Assembly: GCF_040958095.1 (NCBI RefSeq)
Contig: NC_091195.1
Location: forward strand, 28,313,586-28,377,585
Length of the DNA stretch: 64,000 nucleotides
Direction: 5' to 3'
From: Procambarus clarkii
Lineage: Eukaryota; Arthropoda; Malacostraca; Decapoda; Cambaridae
Made by a program: the position numbers and the translations under genes. The notes under the pieces were generated by a model, which was not told where the DNA came from, searched no databases, and saw only the letters and a list, made by a program, of their open reading frames with translations. Shown one piece after another: positions 20,188 to 30,463 of the stretch (within the stretch, counting starts at the first letter, position 1; each line of letters starts with the position of its first letter).

Positions 20188-20533
20188 AGCATTACTCCAC
20201 CCACCATACTACGCACAGCGCTAATTATCACAGCAATCCTGCGATTATCAGAATTCTGGTAATTTTTATCAGTCAGGGGTCTTCTGTAATATTATCATCG
20301 CTAAATAGTACTAGTTACATATATATTTTGACATTTTTAGGCGATGCTGTGGTCACAAGCTGAACAGCAGTACTGTTAGTTCATGCTGCATGTGCCAACC
20401 TTGGTTGCTCACTCAGTACTGAGGCTCTCACACCCAGGAATGTTGCCACAGGATTTAAAAAAAATTGGTGTCTGTTTACAAGATCCCTGTTATAAATCGT
20501 GGGCTGTACTATTGGGGATCTAGTATAAATGGA

Positions 20534-21260
20534 TGTAGGGGCAGTAGTTAGCATTAAGAGTTATCACATATGGGAGATCCAAAAGGCCCAGCCCCCAAAT
20601 AAAATTATCAACAGTGAATATTAATTGGCTACAAGATAATGTCAGTCTAGAGGTTGATCATAGATCTCCTACACAGGAAGAATGAATACTCCTTTAACTA
20701 ACTTACTTACTTATTAACCCCTTAACAACCCCCATATACATTCACATCAAAAACAATAATAATAATTACTTTACCACACTATCTTACGTTAAAAGCCTTG
20801 GTCCACATAAGCAGGATACAAGGTTTACACTGAGAACAAGCTAGGGGTACTACTAGTGAAGGGTACTACTAGTGAAGAACCTGAAGCTTGAAGCAGCTTA
20901 GGGTAGTGAGACCACGTGGTACCCTAACACAACACAACACAACACTAGGGGGTACCCAAAACACTGGCAAATACTACCCCCCCCCCTACACCAATCTTAC
21001 AATACCAGAGTAGGCACAATTAACATTCTATGCTTAACTTAGACACTAGACATAGAAATAGGTAAGGGAGAGTAGAAGGCAGAAGGGGAGAGGCGCCAAG
21101 CCACCCAGTCCAGATGTTTACACCTCGAACGCCAGCAGAGAAGACCCCACCCAGCGACCAGCTCAGGGCTCCCGAGTTGTGTGGTGCCGGGAAGAGCCTA
21201 ATTGATCGTGCAGCTATACCCATTACAATCTTCACCTATGTACCATATTGTTTACTTTAC
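20534..21260. mobile_element. LTR-like dispersed repeat, copy 1 (possible solo LTR)
   Basis: About 727 bp starting TGTAGGGGCAGTAG and ending near TTTACTTTAC. The same sequence order occurs at 61059-61743: ATTAAGAGTTATCA, TAGAGGTTGAT, GATCTCCTACACAGGAAGAA, CACACTATCTTACGTTAAAA, GGAGACCACGTGG-like. No coding capacity. The TG...CA-type ends suggest a solo LTR, but target duplications are not clear. Confidence 0.7.
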
Positions 21261-22059
21261 TCGGTCTAGGGAAAGTAATTACTACAATATTATACTTAAT
21301 CCACAACAAGCTCAAGAGTCTGAATATTTTGTGAGCAATCAAGATTCATCTTACGTCTGGCAAGGAAGATACAAACATCAACACCTCGCCATGCGTCTCA
21401 CTAATCTTAGGTAGCTTATTTAGCTCAATTTGACCTCTTGTTTCCACTTGAGGAACCCAGGGTCGTAATAATCCCTGAGAAAGCTGATATGAACCCTGTG
21501 TAGCTGTGGACTTTTACATCTTTTGTGGTACTCCAACACATCAATAGATGTGGTTCGCAATTCTGCTACAGTTACTCACCACAGCTAATGATGCTTTGCG
21601 CAGTTTAGGGGTTAAATTTAAAGAATAGGATCGTATAATAAAGCAACGCTTTAGTATTTCTTTTAAATGAATAATAAGTTACTGTATAAGGGAATACAAA
21701 GTAGACAGAATGTTGTGATAAATGACCACTCCGAATATACACGGTATTACCCAGTAAGTACTGTACAAGACGTGCTTAATCACTTCACTAAGAAAGATTA
21801 ATGCATTTCATGTCAGTCAGTTTATGGATCTACTAAGAGTAATAAATTATATAAATGATATATGTAAACACTGTAGCGGGAATCCATGAAAATCAGGTCA
21901 ACCATCCGCCCAAATGCTGATGTGTGATGGAATCTTGGTTAAGTTGAAAATAGAAGAGAGAAAGAAAGTGTGGTTTGAACAATTACTAAATAGGCTCAAA
22001 ACATCCTTGAAGATGAGCTTGCACAATTTATCTTGTATACACTATCTTGTATATTTATC
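21261..22059. other. Intron stretch, nothing recognised
   Basis: AT-rich intron DNA between an LTR-like repeat and a SINE. No coding or repeat signature that I can name. Confidence 0.6.
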
Positions 22060-22371
22060 TGGGGGTCTGGTAGCTGAGTTGACAGCACCCAGGACTCGTA
22101 ATTCTGTGGCCTGGGTTCAATTCCCAGACCAGGCAGAAACAAATGGGCAAAGTTTCTTTCACCCTGAATGCCCCTCTTACCTAGCAGTAAATAGGTACCT
22201 GGGATTTAGACAGCTGTTATGGAGCTGCTTCCTAAGGGTGCGTGTGTGTGTAGGAAAAAAATTAATTAATTAGTAGTTAGTAATAGTTGATTGACAGTTG
22301 AGAGGCGGGCCAAAAAAGCAAAGCTCAACCCCTGCAAGCACAACTAGATGAATACAACTAGGTGAATACAC
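22060..22371 (+). repeat. tRNA-derived SINE, family A
   Basis: tRNA-like head (GGTCTGGTAGCTGAGTTGAC, then B box GGTTCAATTCC). The body is AAATGGGCAAAGTTTCTTTC and CCTAGCAGTAAATAGGTACC. The 3' tail (from about 22290) matches the 3' end of the minus-strand LINE at 38.07-38.17 kb: TTGACAGTTGAGAGGCGGG, AGCTCAACC, GCAAGCACAACTAG. Confidence 0.88.
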
Positions 22372-22467
22372 TCCAGTATGATACAGAGATTGTGTGAGGT
22401 TACCTTGAGGTGAGAGATAGGAAATATTATTTTTGAACCAATAGTGTATGCAACTTTTGTTTTTCAG

Positions 22468-22710
22468 TCGTGTCGACAGTATGACAACCCAAGCACGTGG
22501 CCCGAGCTAATGCTAGAAGCTGCACTTAAAGTATATGCTTCTCTAGGAGCTAATGATGAAGATATCCGACAAAGAGTCATTAAGACGGATGGCCTTATGA
22601 ATACCATAGTTACGTCACTGTCGGCAGCTTGTCCGCCAGTCCAACTAGCAGCAGTAAGGTGCCTCCACTCTCTTTCAAGATCTGTTCATACACTCAGGAC
22701 AACTTTTCAG
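22468..22710 (+). CDS. ARMC8: ARMC8 exon D
   Basis: 243 nt between TTTTTCAG and GTGAGA, phase 0 at both ends. It encodes [20 protein letters not shown], then [20 protein letters not shown] and [20 protein letters not shown]. The [18 protein letters not shown] and [13 protein letters not shown] blocks are near-identical across animal ARMC8 proteins, and this is the most diagnostic exon. Two armadillo-type helix hairpins are covered. Confidence 0.97.
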
Positions 22711-23029
22711 GTGAGAATTTCTTTGCAAAATATTACATACTTAGTATTGTTTTTTGAATTTTTAAGCTTGTAATATTTTTATTTTTTGTTGTGTTAGGAT
22801 ATGTAAGACAATATTCACAGATGGCTGACACTATGCTTATCCTACTGGGAATTGTAACAATATGCAATAATTCTGAATACCATATACAGTACAGTGTATT
22901 GAACATGGAAGGGCAGGACAAGTTGGATTAATCTTTCGGAGAATGTTCATTTATCCATCACTTGTTTTGTCTTGGATTCAGTTAGTAATTTTTCTTTATT
23001 TTTTCTATCTAATGCTCTTGCTGTTTCCA

Positions 23030-23230
23030 GCTGACCTGAGAAATATCTCTTTAGATGATGACCAAACCCACACACCAGAAGACGGAGAAACGACAACATT
23101 TCGGTCCCTCTTGGACCATTATCAAGTCGTATTGTTTATAATGCAGACCGATTACGGACCGGAACATCTTTGTTTCTCCATCTTCTGATGTGTGGTTTGG
23201 TTAGCATGTCTTCGGCCCCGTTATTGTGAT
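23030..23230. repeat. Diverged relative of the 13.4-kb hairpin family
   Basis: CCAAACCCACACACCAGAAG and CATTTCGGTCCCTCTTGGAC correspond, at reduced identity, to one arm of the inverted repeat at 13414-13561. GATGTGTGGTTTGGTTAGC corresponds to the other arm. The downstream CCGTTATTGTGATTC is also shared. Confidence 0.75.
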
Positions 23231-23439
23231 TCATCGTCTACATATCGCTAAATTTGTTTTGGACTTAAGATACTTACTGAAAAGGTTCAGTGTTGCCTAA
23301 TAATTTTTAGCAGTGCAACTTCATGAAAGCTTTTTGGGGATTTAACATTATCACGCGCGCCACATGAGCACTGCAGACTTTGACGTTATGGGGCTATTGA
23401 TGCTGGTGAGCGTGCAGCGACGCCTAAATGTGTATATTC

Positions 23440-24110
23440 GTTTCAGTTTTCTCACCTTAATTCTCATGCTACGTTGTTCGTTTTGGTTTCATTGTGTTTG
23501 CAATTAAATTCCCTGCAGATGTATGTGCATATAATGTCCAAAAGTCTGGCGAGACTCCCCACAGCAAAGCCTAAAGTTACCCGTGAACGAGCACCAATTT
23601 GCACACCACAACCTAATGTGTAAACTCGTTCAGTTTGATAACATCAATTTTCATGTTACATCACTTGTTTTGGTATCAAATTGTTCACAATATAAAGGCG
23701 AGCATTTTAAAACTAGTCTCATAATAATACTGTAGAGCAATAACTGGAATTTTAACAAATATTTTAATTTTGGACTCTCGTCATCAAAATTATTTATATC
23801 TTTCCAGTGTTCTGACATCAATTATCGTGTTATGTCGCTCGTTTTGATATCAAATTGTTTGCAATCTAAAGGCACGTATTTTAAAACTAGTCCCATAATA
23901 ATAGCACAATAAATAGAATTTTAACAAATATTTTAAAATTTAAAATTTACACCCAAAAACGTATTTATAATCTTTCAAGTATTCTGACATCAAGTTTCGT
24001 GTTACATCTTTCATTTTGGTATCAAATTTTGTGCATTCTAAAGGCGCTTATTTTGAAACTGTCCCGAGGTCGATTGGATAAAAAATGAATTTTATATAAA
24101 TATTTTTGTA
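23440..24110. repeat. Diverged tandem repeat, period about 170-185 bp
   Basis: The motif CGTTTTGRTATCAAATTGTT (with variants) recurs near 23475, 23660, 23845 and 24010. Each is followed by TCTAAAGGCGC-like and ATTTTAAAACTAGTC-like blocks. Copies have drifted strongly, so this is an old array. Confidence 0.7.
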
Positions 24111-24289
24111 GTGGACGTGAGTCCTATCGACGGCTAGGACTTGAGAGAAAAAAAATGGACATGATCGGTGTCCAAAGAGAGCGATAGTGTTAAATATGTC
24201 TACTTTTTCTTCAATTATTCTTTAATTGGATTCAATACATAAGTCTTGGGAGATTATTTTGTATTGATTTAGGGCTTGGCATCCTATTA

Positions 24290-24560
24290 CTGTGTAATGG
24301 GGGGGTGAAATGAAATGAATAATGAAGTAATGAGTGAGGGTTTGGGGTGAGGGAGGAAGAGATGTAGGAGGTAGATGGGAGGAGTATGAAGTCAGGAGTA
24401 TTGGGAGTAGCGAGGAGTGTCGTTAGTTGAAAGGGAAAGTGGAAGAGAGGTGGAGAGGGAAAGGAGAGTAGAAAATAAAAGTAGATGGTAGAAAGATAGA
24501 TAGGTAGAAGTAGAAAGGTAGATAAGTATAGGTAGAAAAGAGAAAAGAAGTACAGTAGTA
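24290..24560 (+). repeat. Purine-rich low-complexity tract
   Basis: About 270 bases dominated by G and A (GAGGGAGGAAGAGATG, GGTAGAAAGATAGATAGG). It is microsatellite-like with no coding signal; the opposite strand gives an artefactual Ser/Leu-rich frame. Confidence 0.85.
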
Positions 24561-25540
24561 GAAAGGGCTGCCACTATCCATCCTAAGTCAGTACATACAA
24601 GACAAGGAATGGAACTCATCTGTATCACAAAATTATCAAAGATGTTGTTAGCATGTATTAACTGGAATCTTAAATCAGTAAACTCAGAGGCTCTCTCACC
24701 TCAACTCACAAATCTCTTGGAAACAAAATTAAAAACAATTTAAACAATAAATTCATCAATTATATTTAACATGATAAATATTATAATTCAAGCTTTATCG
24801 AACTTAAGGTTCACTATATCCAGATTAATAAACAATGCGAGTCACCACACAAGACATTGAGGTCACTATAGCTGTCTGTCCCTGATAATCACACAACACT
24901 TAATGGTTGGAAACCATGAACTAAGTCACCTTAACGTTCGCTCACCAAGGACTGAGCCTAAGTAGAATAGCGGAATGGGGGAGGCCTACAGTTGACAGTC
25001 CCCCCCGTCGGGCCCGGCCAACAGCCTGTCTCGGCTGCTGTCTGCTGATGTTCTGCTATGCTATGCTGCTGTGCTGTGTTTTGCTCTCGAATGTACAGTT
25101 CCCTGGGTATTTATTGTGAAATTGGTAGCTAAACTCCGCCCACAAGTAGATAGCCCCAGGCCATCTACCAAGCCACACCTTAACCAGCGGCTTGTTTGAT
25201 GGAAAGACACCACCAACTGTCTGCTATTATCAGCTTAGCAGAAGCGAGGTGAAATGACACGACCTGACCACAGGTCAACTTGTGGTCATTAACACTTTAG
25301 AGGTGTGAGTATGGGTCGGACACCTTGACGCCTCTCAAAATCTTGTCTGACTGACTCCTGTACTATGTATATATTAAATACAAAGTACAGCCAAAACACC
25401 TTTATGGTGTTACAACTGAGCTAGTCACATTTGGTTATCCCTGGACAAGGACAGTGAATGGCATGTGTCTTTCTCGAGATTGGCACCTAGGAACTTTTAA
25501 AATGGTTCCTACAGGGCCATAAATGATTTTGGTATGTTGT
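24561..25540. other. Intron stretch, nothing recognised
   Basis: Mixed composition with a C-rich patch (CAGTCCCCCCCGTCGGGCCC near 25000) and CTATGCTATGCTGCTGTGCT near 25055. It could be part of a retroelement LTR, but I see no partner copy in the window. Confidence 0.45.
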
Positions 25541-25544
25541 GGAT

Positions 25545-26780
25545 GAAATAATAGGGGCCATCGTTGTTGACAAGATTATAGGTCATTGTTGTTGTTGTGC
25601 ATGAGGTAATGGGGCCATCATTGTTGTGGCCAAGTTAATGGGGCCATCATTGTTGTGGACGAGATAATGGGGCCATCATTGATGTGGACGAGATAATGGG
25701 GCCATCATTGTTGTGGACAAGATAATGGGGCCATCATTGTTGTGGACAAGATAATGGGGCCATCATTGTTGTGCATGAGGAAATGGGGCCATCATTGTTG
25801 TGGCCAAGATAATGGGGCCATCATTGTTGTGGCCAAGATAATGGAGCCATCATTGTTGTGGACGAGATAATGGGGCCATCATTGTTGTGGACAAGATAAT
25901 GGGGCCATCATTGTTGTGGCCAAGATAATGGAGCCATCATTGTTGTGGACAAGATAATGGAGCCATCATTGTTGTGGACAAGATAATGGAGCCATCATTG
26001 TTGTGGACAAGATAATGGAGCCATCATTGTTGTGGACAAGATAATGGAGCCATCATTGTTGTGGACAAGATAATGGAGCCATCATTGTTGTGGACAAGAT
26101 AATGGAGCCATCATTGTTGTGGACAAGATAATGGGGCCATCATTGTTGTGGACGAGATAATGGAGCCATCATTGTTGTGGACAAGATAATGGGGCCATCA
26201 TTGTTGTGGTCGGGATAATGGGGTCATCATTGTTGTGGACAAGATAATGGGGCCATCATTGTTGTGGTCGGGATAATGGGGCCATCATTGTTGTGGACAA
26301 GATAATAGGGCCATCATTGTTGTGGACAAGATAATGGGGCCATCATTGTTGTGGACAAGATAATGGGGCCATCATTGTTGTGGACAAGATAATGGAGCCA
26401 TCATTGTTGTGGACAAGATAATGGGGCCATCATTGTTGTGGACGAGATAATGGAGCCATCATTGTTGTGGACAAGATAATGGGGCCATCATTGTTGTGGT
26501 CGGGATAATGGGGTCATCATTGTTGTGGACAAGATAATGGGGCCATCATTGTTGTGGTCGGGATAATGGGGCCATCATTGTTGTGGACAAGATAATAGGG
26601 CCATCATTGTTGTGGACGAGATAATGGGGCCATCATTGTTGTGGATGAGATAATGGGGCCATCATTGTTGTGGACAAGATAATAGGGCCATCATTGTTGT
26701 GGACGAGATAATGGGGCCATCAATGTTGTGGACGAGATAATGGTACCATTGTTCTGGCGAACAATTTAATGGGGCCATCA
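25545..26780. repeat. 29-bp minisatellite, about 42 copies
   Basis: Unit GCCATCATTGTTGTGGACAA + GATAATGGG. Variants (GGCCAAG, GTCGGG, GACGAG, GGAGCC) recur in longer blocks, suggesting higher-order duplication: the segment from about 26130 to 26300 is largely repeated at about 26420-26600. The unit is not a multiple of three, so it is not coding. Confidence 0.97.
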
Positions 26781-27040
26781 TTGATGTGTGGTGGGACAGT
26801 GCCACCACTCTTGTGACAGTGATATCCACATGCTCGCTTGTGATCACGATATCCACATTCTTGATGATGACCATCTTTGTTGTGAACATTATTTCTTCGT
26901 TTCGTGTTTCACAAATGCCTTCCTTGTCTTCTATCCTTAAGGCTGATATGGTTAGCAACCGTGGCCATGGGTCTACTCCTTTGGAACTTTCCTAAACACT
27001 AGGTACATTATACGATCATTAGAGGTCAGGAAGCACGACC

Positions 27041-28056
27041 TTCTCGGGTTTGGCAGCACCTGTAGGGGGACCTGGCTGTGATGTGGTTCTGGCGGGACCT
27101 GTAGGGGGACCTGGCTGTGATGTGGTTCTGGCGGCACCTGTAGGGGGACCTGGCTGTGATGTGGTTCTGGCGGCACCTGTAGGGGGACCTGGCTGTGATG
27201 TGGTTCTGGCGGGACCTGGCTGTGATGTGGTTCTGGCGGGACCTGTAGGGGGACCTGGCTGTGATGTGGTTCTGGCAGCACCTGTAGGGGGACCTGGCTG
27301 TGATGTGGTTCTGGCGGGACCTGTAGGGGGACCTGGCTGTGATGTGGTTCTGGCGGGACCTGTAGGGGGACCTGGCTGTGATGTGGTTCTGGCGGGACCT
27401 GTAGGGGGACCTGGCTGTGATGTGGTTCTGGCGGGACCTGTAGGGGGACCTGGCTGTGATGTGGTTCTGGCGGGACCTGTAGGGGGACCTGGCTGTGATG
27501 TGGTTCTGGCAGGACCTGTAGGGGGACCTGGCTGTGGTGTGGTTCTGGCGGCACCGGTAGGGGGACCTGGCTGTGGTGTGGTTCTGGCGGCACCTGTAGG
27601 GGGACCTGGCTGTGATGTGGTTCTGGCGGCACCGGTAGGGGGACCTGGCTGTGATGTGGTTCTGGCGGCACCTGTAGGGGGACCTGGCTGTGGTGTGGTT
27701 CTGGCGGCACCGGTAGGGGGACCTGGCTGTGATGTGGTTCTGGCAGCACCGGTAGGGGGACCTGGCTGTGATGTGGTTCTGGCGGCACCGGTAGGGGGAC
27801 CTGGCTGTGATGTGGTTCTGGCGGCACCGGTAGGGGGACCTGGCTGTGATGTGGTTCTGGCGGCACCTGTAGGGGGACCTGGCTGTGATGTGGTTCTGGC
27901 GGCACCTGTAGGGGGACCTGGCTGTGATGTGGTTCTGGCGGCACCGGTAGGGGGACCTGGCTGTGATGTGGTTCTGGCGGCACCGGTAGGGGGACCTGGC
28001 TGTGATGTGGTTCTGGCGGCACCTGTAGGGGGACCAGGCTGTGATGTGGTTCTGGT
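27041..28056. repeat. 39-bp GC-rich minisatellite, about 26 copies
   Basis: Unit GGCGGCACCTGTAGGGGGAC + CTGGCTGTGATGTGGTTCT. Variant types (GGGACCTGT, GGCACCTGT, GGCACCGGT) are clustered regionally: a run of the first type sits at 27.31-27.54 kb and the last type dominates after 27.7 kb. One unit near 27.21 kb lacks 18 bases. Because 39 is a multiple of three and the unit lacks stops in several frames, long artefactual ORFs arise on both strands. Confidence 0.97.
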
Positions 28057-28360
28057 TTTACAGTACAACGTTTACATGGCTCCTATCTTGCTGGTCAGAA
28101 ATTTAAGACAACACTGAAATGATGGCATAGGTGTATGAACAGTGTGCGTATGAGAAGCATACTGTGTTGTTGATGGTTTTGGTGCTCTCTTTCTGTCTGC
28201 TGTTTTTCCCTTTGATAATGTGGTGATCTTGTGTTCCCAAAGATTTCTGTCTCTGTATTGAGAGGGCCAGATTCTGGTCATAGTCTCTGATAGGTGCTCA
28301 TGATTCATTAAGAACCTTTATTTGGTACCTTAAGTGAGGAACGTTCCTTGTAGAACGTTC

Positions 28361-28432
28361 AAACCTGGCCTCGGGCCGGGCTTGGGGAGTAGAATAACTC
28401 CCAGAACCCCATCCAGCAGGTATCAAGCAGGC
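28361..28432 (+). mobile_element. LINE-1A 3' tail remnant
   Basis: CTGGCCTCGGGCCGGGCTTG, GGGAGTAGAATAACTCCCAG, then a decayed ATCCAGCAGGTATCAAGCAG tail. Extremely 5'-truncated. Confidence 0.8.
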
Positions 28433-29126
28433 GAGTAGCTCGGGAAAATATTGAGGGATCCACCAGAAAGAGGCACATCATTACCTTAAATGCTGGATTT
28501 TTGTCATTGGTTATGGCATTTTCTTGTAAATAAAAGTTCTTTTAGCAGAGGTTAATTATATTTTCTTTGCATATGTTTAAAAGCATTTAGGATTGTTTGT
28601 TTTTTCTTTATTGGTTCTGCTATTTTTATATTTCTTTATTCAAGTATGATTGCAATATGTTTCTATTCAATTAGTTGAAATGAGACTTAAAGGGATTGTG
28701 TCCAGTATTGATCATGTTGCTTTACTGATACGGTATGGTATAAATGTTGTCTTTGCAAACAAATTCGAGAGGAGAAAGAAGTTTGTTTAAAGGCAGTTTC
28801 AGTGAATTATGTTAGGTATCTGTCAGGCTTTTCTGTTTCTTGTTGTTATCAACACACACTATAGAACACCTAACATTGTATACAAATTAGAGAAGTTTAG
28901 ATTCAGGAAAGACCTGATAAAATACTGGTTTGCAAATATGTGGTAACATATTAGACATGGAATTACTAGATTGTTTCAGGTGCTGGGGTGACATGTGAAC
29001 GAGTGAGTTTGGGTGGATATAAATACAAGCTGCCTTGTATAGACCAAATATGCCTTCTGTAGTAACCTTTATTCTTATGCTCTAATCATTTTATTAATAT
29101 AACATTTCATATTTTTGTCTGGCCAG
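28433..29126. other. Intron sequence before exon E
   Basis: AT-rich intron DNA ending TGTCTGGCCAG. No gene signal. Confidence 0.65.
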
Positions 29127-29372
29127 GACCACATGGTGTGGAGACCTCTGATGACGGTGCTCAAAACCTCCAGTAGTGAAGAACTGGTGACAGTAGCGTC
29201 CTCTACGCTCTGTAACCTCCTGCTGGAGTTCTCGCCGTCTAAGGAGCACATTTTGGATCAGGGAGCGGTAGAGTTTCTGTGTGGTCTCACGAGACGGCCA
29301 CACCCTGGACTCAGGCTAAATGCTGTGTGGGCTTTAATGAACATGGCGTTCCAGGCAGAGCACAGAGTGAAG
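29127..29372 (+). CDS. ARMC8: ARMC8 exon E
   Basis: 246 nt between CTGGCCAG and GTTAGT, phase 0. It encodes [20 protein letters not shown], then [40 protein letters not shown] and [15 protein letters not shown]. The [12 protein letters not shown] and [10 protein letters not shown] blocks are near-invariant in the family. Two further armadillo hairpins. Confidence 0.97.
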
Positions 29373-29679
29373 GTTAGTGATACATTTATTGGTAACTTGA
29401 TATTTATCTACTCCCTTGGTACTGTCACTGTCTCGCGCCTGCTGTCGTATCTGGCAGTTGTCGTAAGGTAATATAAGACCAGGCTGTGAGAGTAGGAAAA
29501 CTCTCCAAACCAGCTGTAGTTAAGACAATTACTGCATGTTAATGATTAGGTGATTGTACCATCATCTGTTGCACCACCACTGGCTCTGTTGTCCCATCAC
29601 CTGCTCTCTTGTCCAAGTTATGTATTGCTCAGATGCTCCCTAAGGCTAGGTTACTGTTTGTCCACTTTGAAAAGATCAT
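29373..29679. other. Intron E-F, proximal part
   Basis: Begins with the GTTAGT donor. No recognised element until the SINE. Confidence 0.6.
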
Positions 29680-29920
29680 GGTTATCTTGAGATGATTTCG
29701 GGGCTTTAGTGTCCCCGCGGCCCGGTCCTCGACCAGGCCTCCACCCCCAGGAATCAGCCCGTGACAGCTGACTAACACCTAGGTACCTATTTTACTGCTA
29801 GGTAACAGGGGCATAGGATGAAAGAAACTCTGCCCATTGTTTCTCGCCGGCGCCCGGGATCGAACCCCGGACCACAGGATCACAAGTCCAGCGTGCTGTC
29901 CGCTCGGCCGACCGGCTCCC
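29680..29920 (-). repeat. tRNA-derived SINE, family B, copy 1
   Basis: On the minus strand: head GCCGGTCGGCCGAGCGGAC with B box GGTTCGATCCC, body AACAATGGGCAGAGTTTC and CCTAGCAGTAAAATAGGTAC (shared with family A), and tail GGACCGGGCCGCGGGGACAC. The tail matches the 3' end of the LINE at 30.24-30.46 kb. Confidence 0.9.
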
Positions 29921-30053
29921 CCAGTAGTAGTAGTACTCCCCTCTGTGACTGATGGTAGTCACAGCAGGGTGGCATTGTGCATAACAGGAATCTTTAACAT
30001 ATTTTTACGGCACAGCACAGCCAGGCTTCTCCGCTGAATGCTTGGTTCTTTTC

Positions 30054-30101
30054 GCTTGGGGCATGGCACGGGTTCTGTCATACCCGTGCCATGCCCCAAG
30101 C
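30054..30101. repeat. Perfect 19-bp GC-rich hairpin
   Basis: GCTTGGGGCATGGCACGGG (30054-30072) and its exact complement (30083-30101) separated by 10 nt. A further GGTTCT/AGAACC pair lies outside the stem after a small internal bulge. Origin unknown. Confidence 0.85.
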
Positions 30102-30235
30102 ATTAGAACCATACCTGTTCTGCATTAGTGGGAGCTTACTACGGTATTTTAGGTTTACCTGGGGAGCGATTTTGAGCACCTCAGTGTGTGCCTTTATGCC
30201 CCTGTGCTTTCTTGTGAGATTGACTTGCTCTAGTT

Positions 30236-30463
30236 ATCTACACATAAGAGGAATAACTGGCCGACCCCTCACAGTGTTCAAGAGAGAACTGGATAAGCAC
30301 CTCCAAAGGATACCTGATCAACCAGGCTGTGACTCATACGTCAGGCTGCGAGCAGCCGCGTCTAACAGCCTGGTTGATCAGTCCAGCAACCAGGAGCCCT
30401 GGTCGACGACCGGGCCGCGGGGACACTAAGCCCCGGAAGCACCTCAAGGTAACCTCAAGGTAG
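30236..30463 (+). mobile_element. LINE 3' end (partner of SINE family B)
   Basis: Encodes ITGRPLTVFKRELDKHLQRI, then PDQPGCDSYVRLRAAASNSL and VDQ, followed by GACCGGGCCGCGGGGACACT and CTCAAGGTAACCTCAAGGTA. It is related to the fragment at 3.64-4.05 kb and is strongly 5'-truncated. Confidence 0.85.

Noticed and set aside
25545..26780. CRISPR-like look of the 29-bp repeats
   Set aside because: Units are directly adjacent with no spacers, and the genome is eukaryotic; it is a minisatellite.
27050..28117. Long open frames on both strands (about 350 codons each) in the 39-bp array
   Set aside because: Pure consequence of a stop-free repeat unit with a period divisible by three; no start context, domain or non-repeat extension.
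29680..29920. A real tRNA gene at the SINE head
   Set aside because: A and B box-like motifs exist, but the sequence continues into the shared SINE body and recurs elsewhere; no discrete tRNA end.
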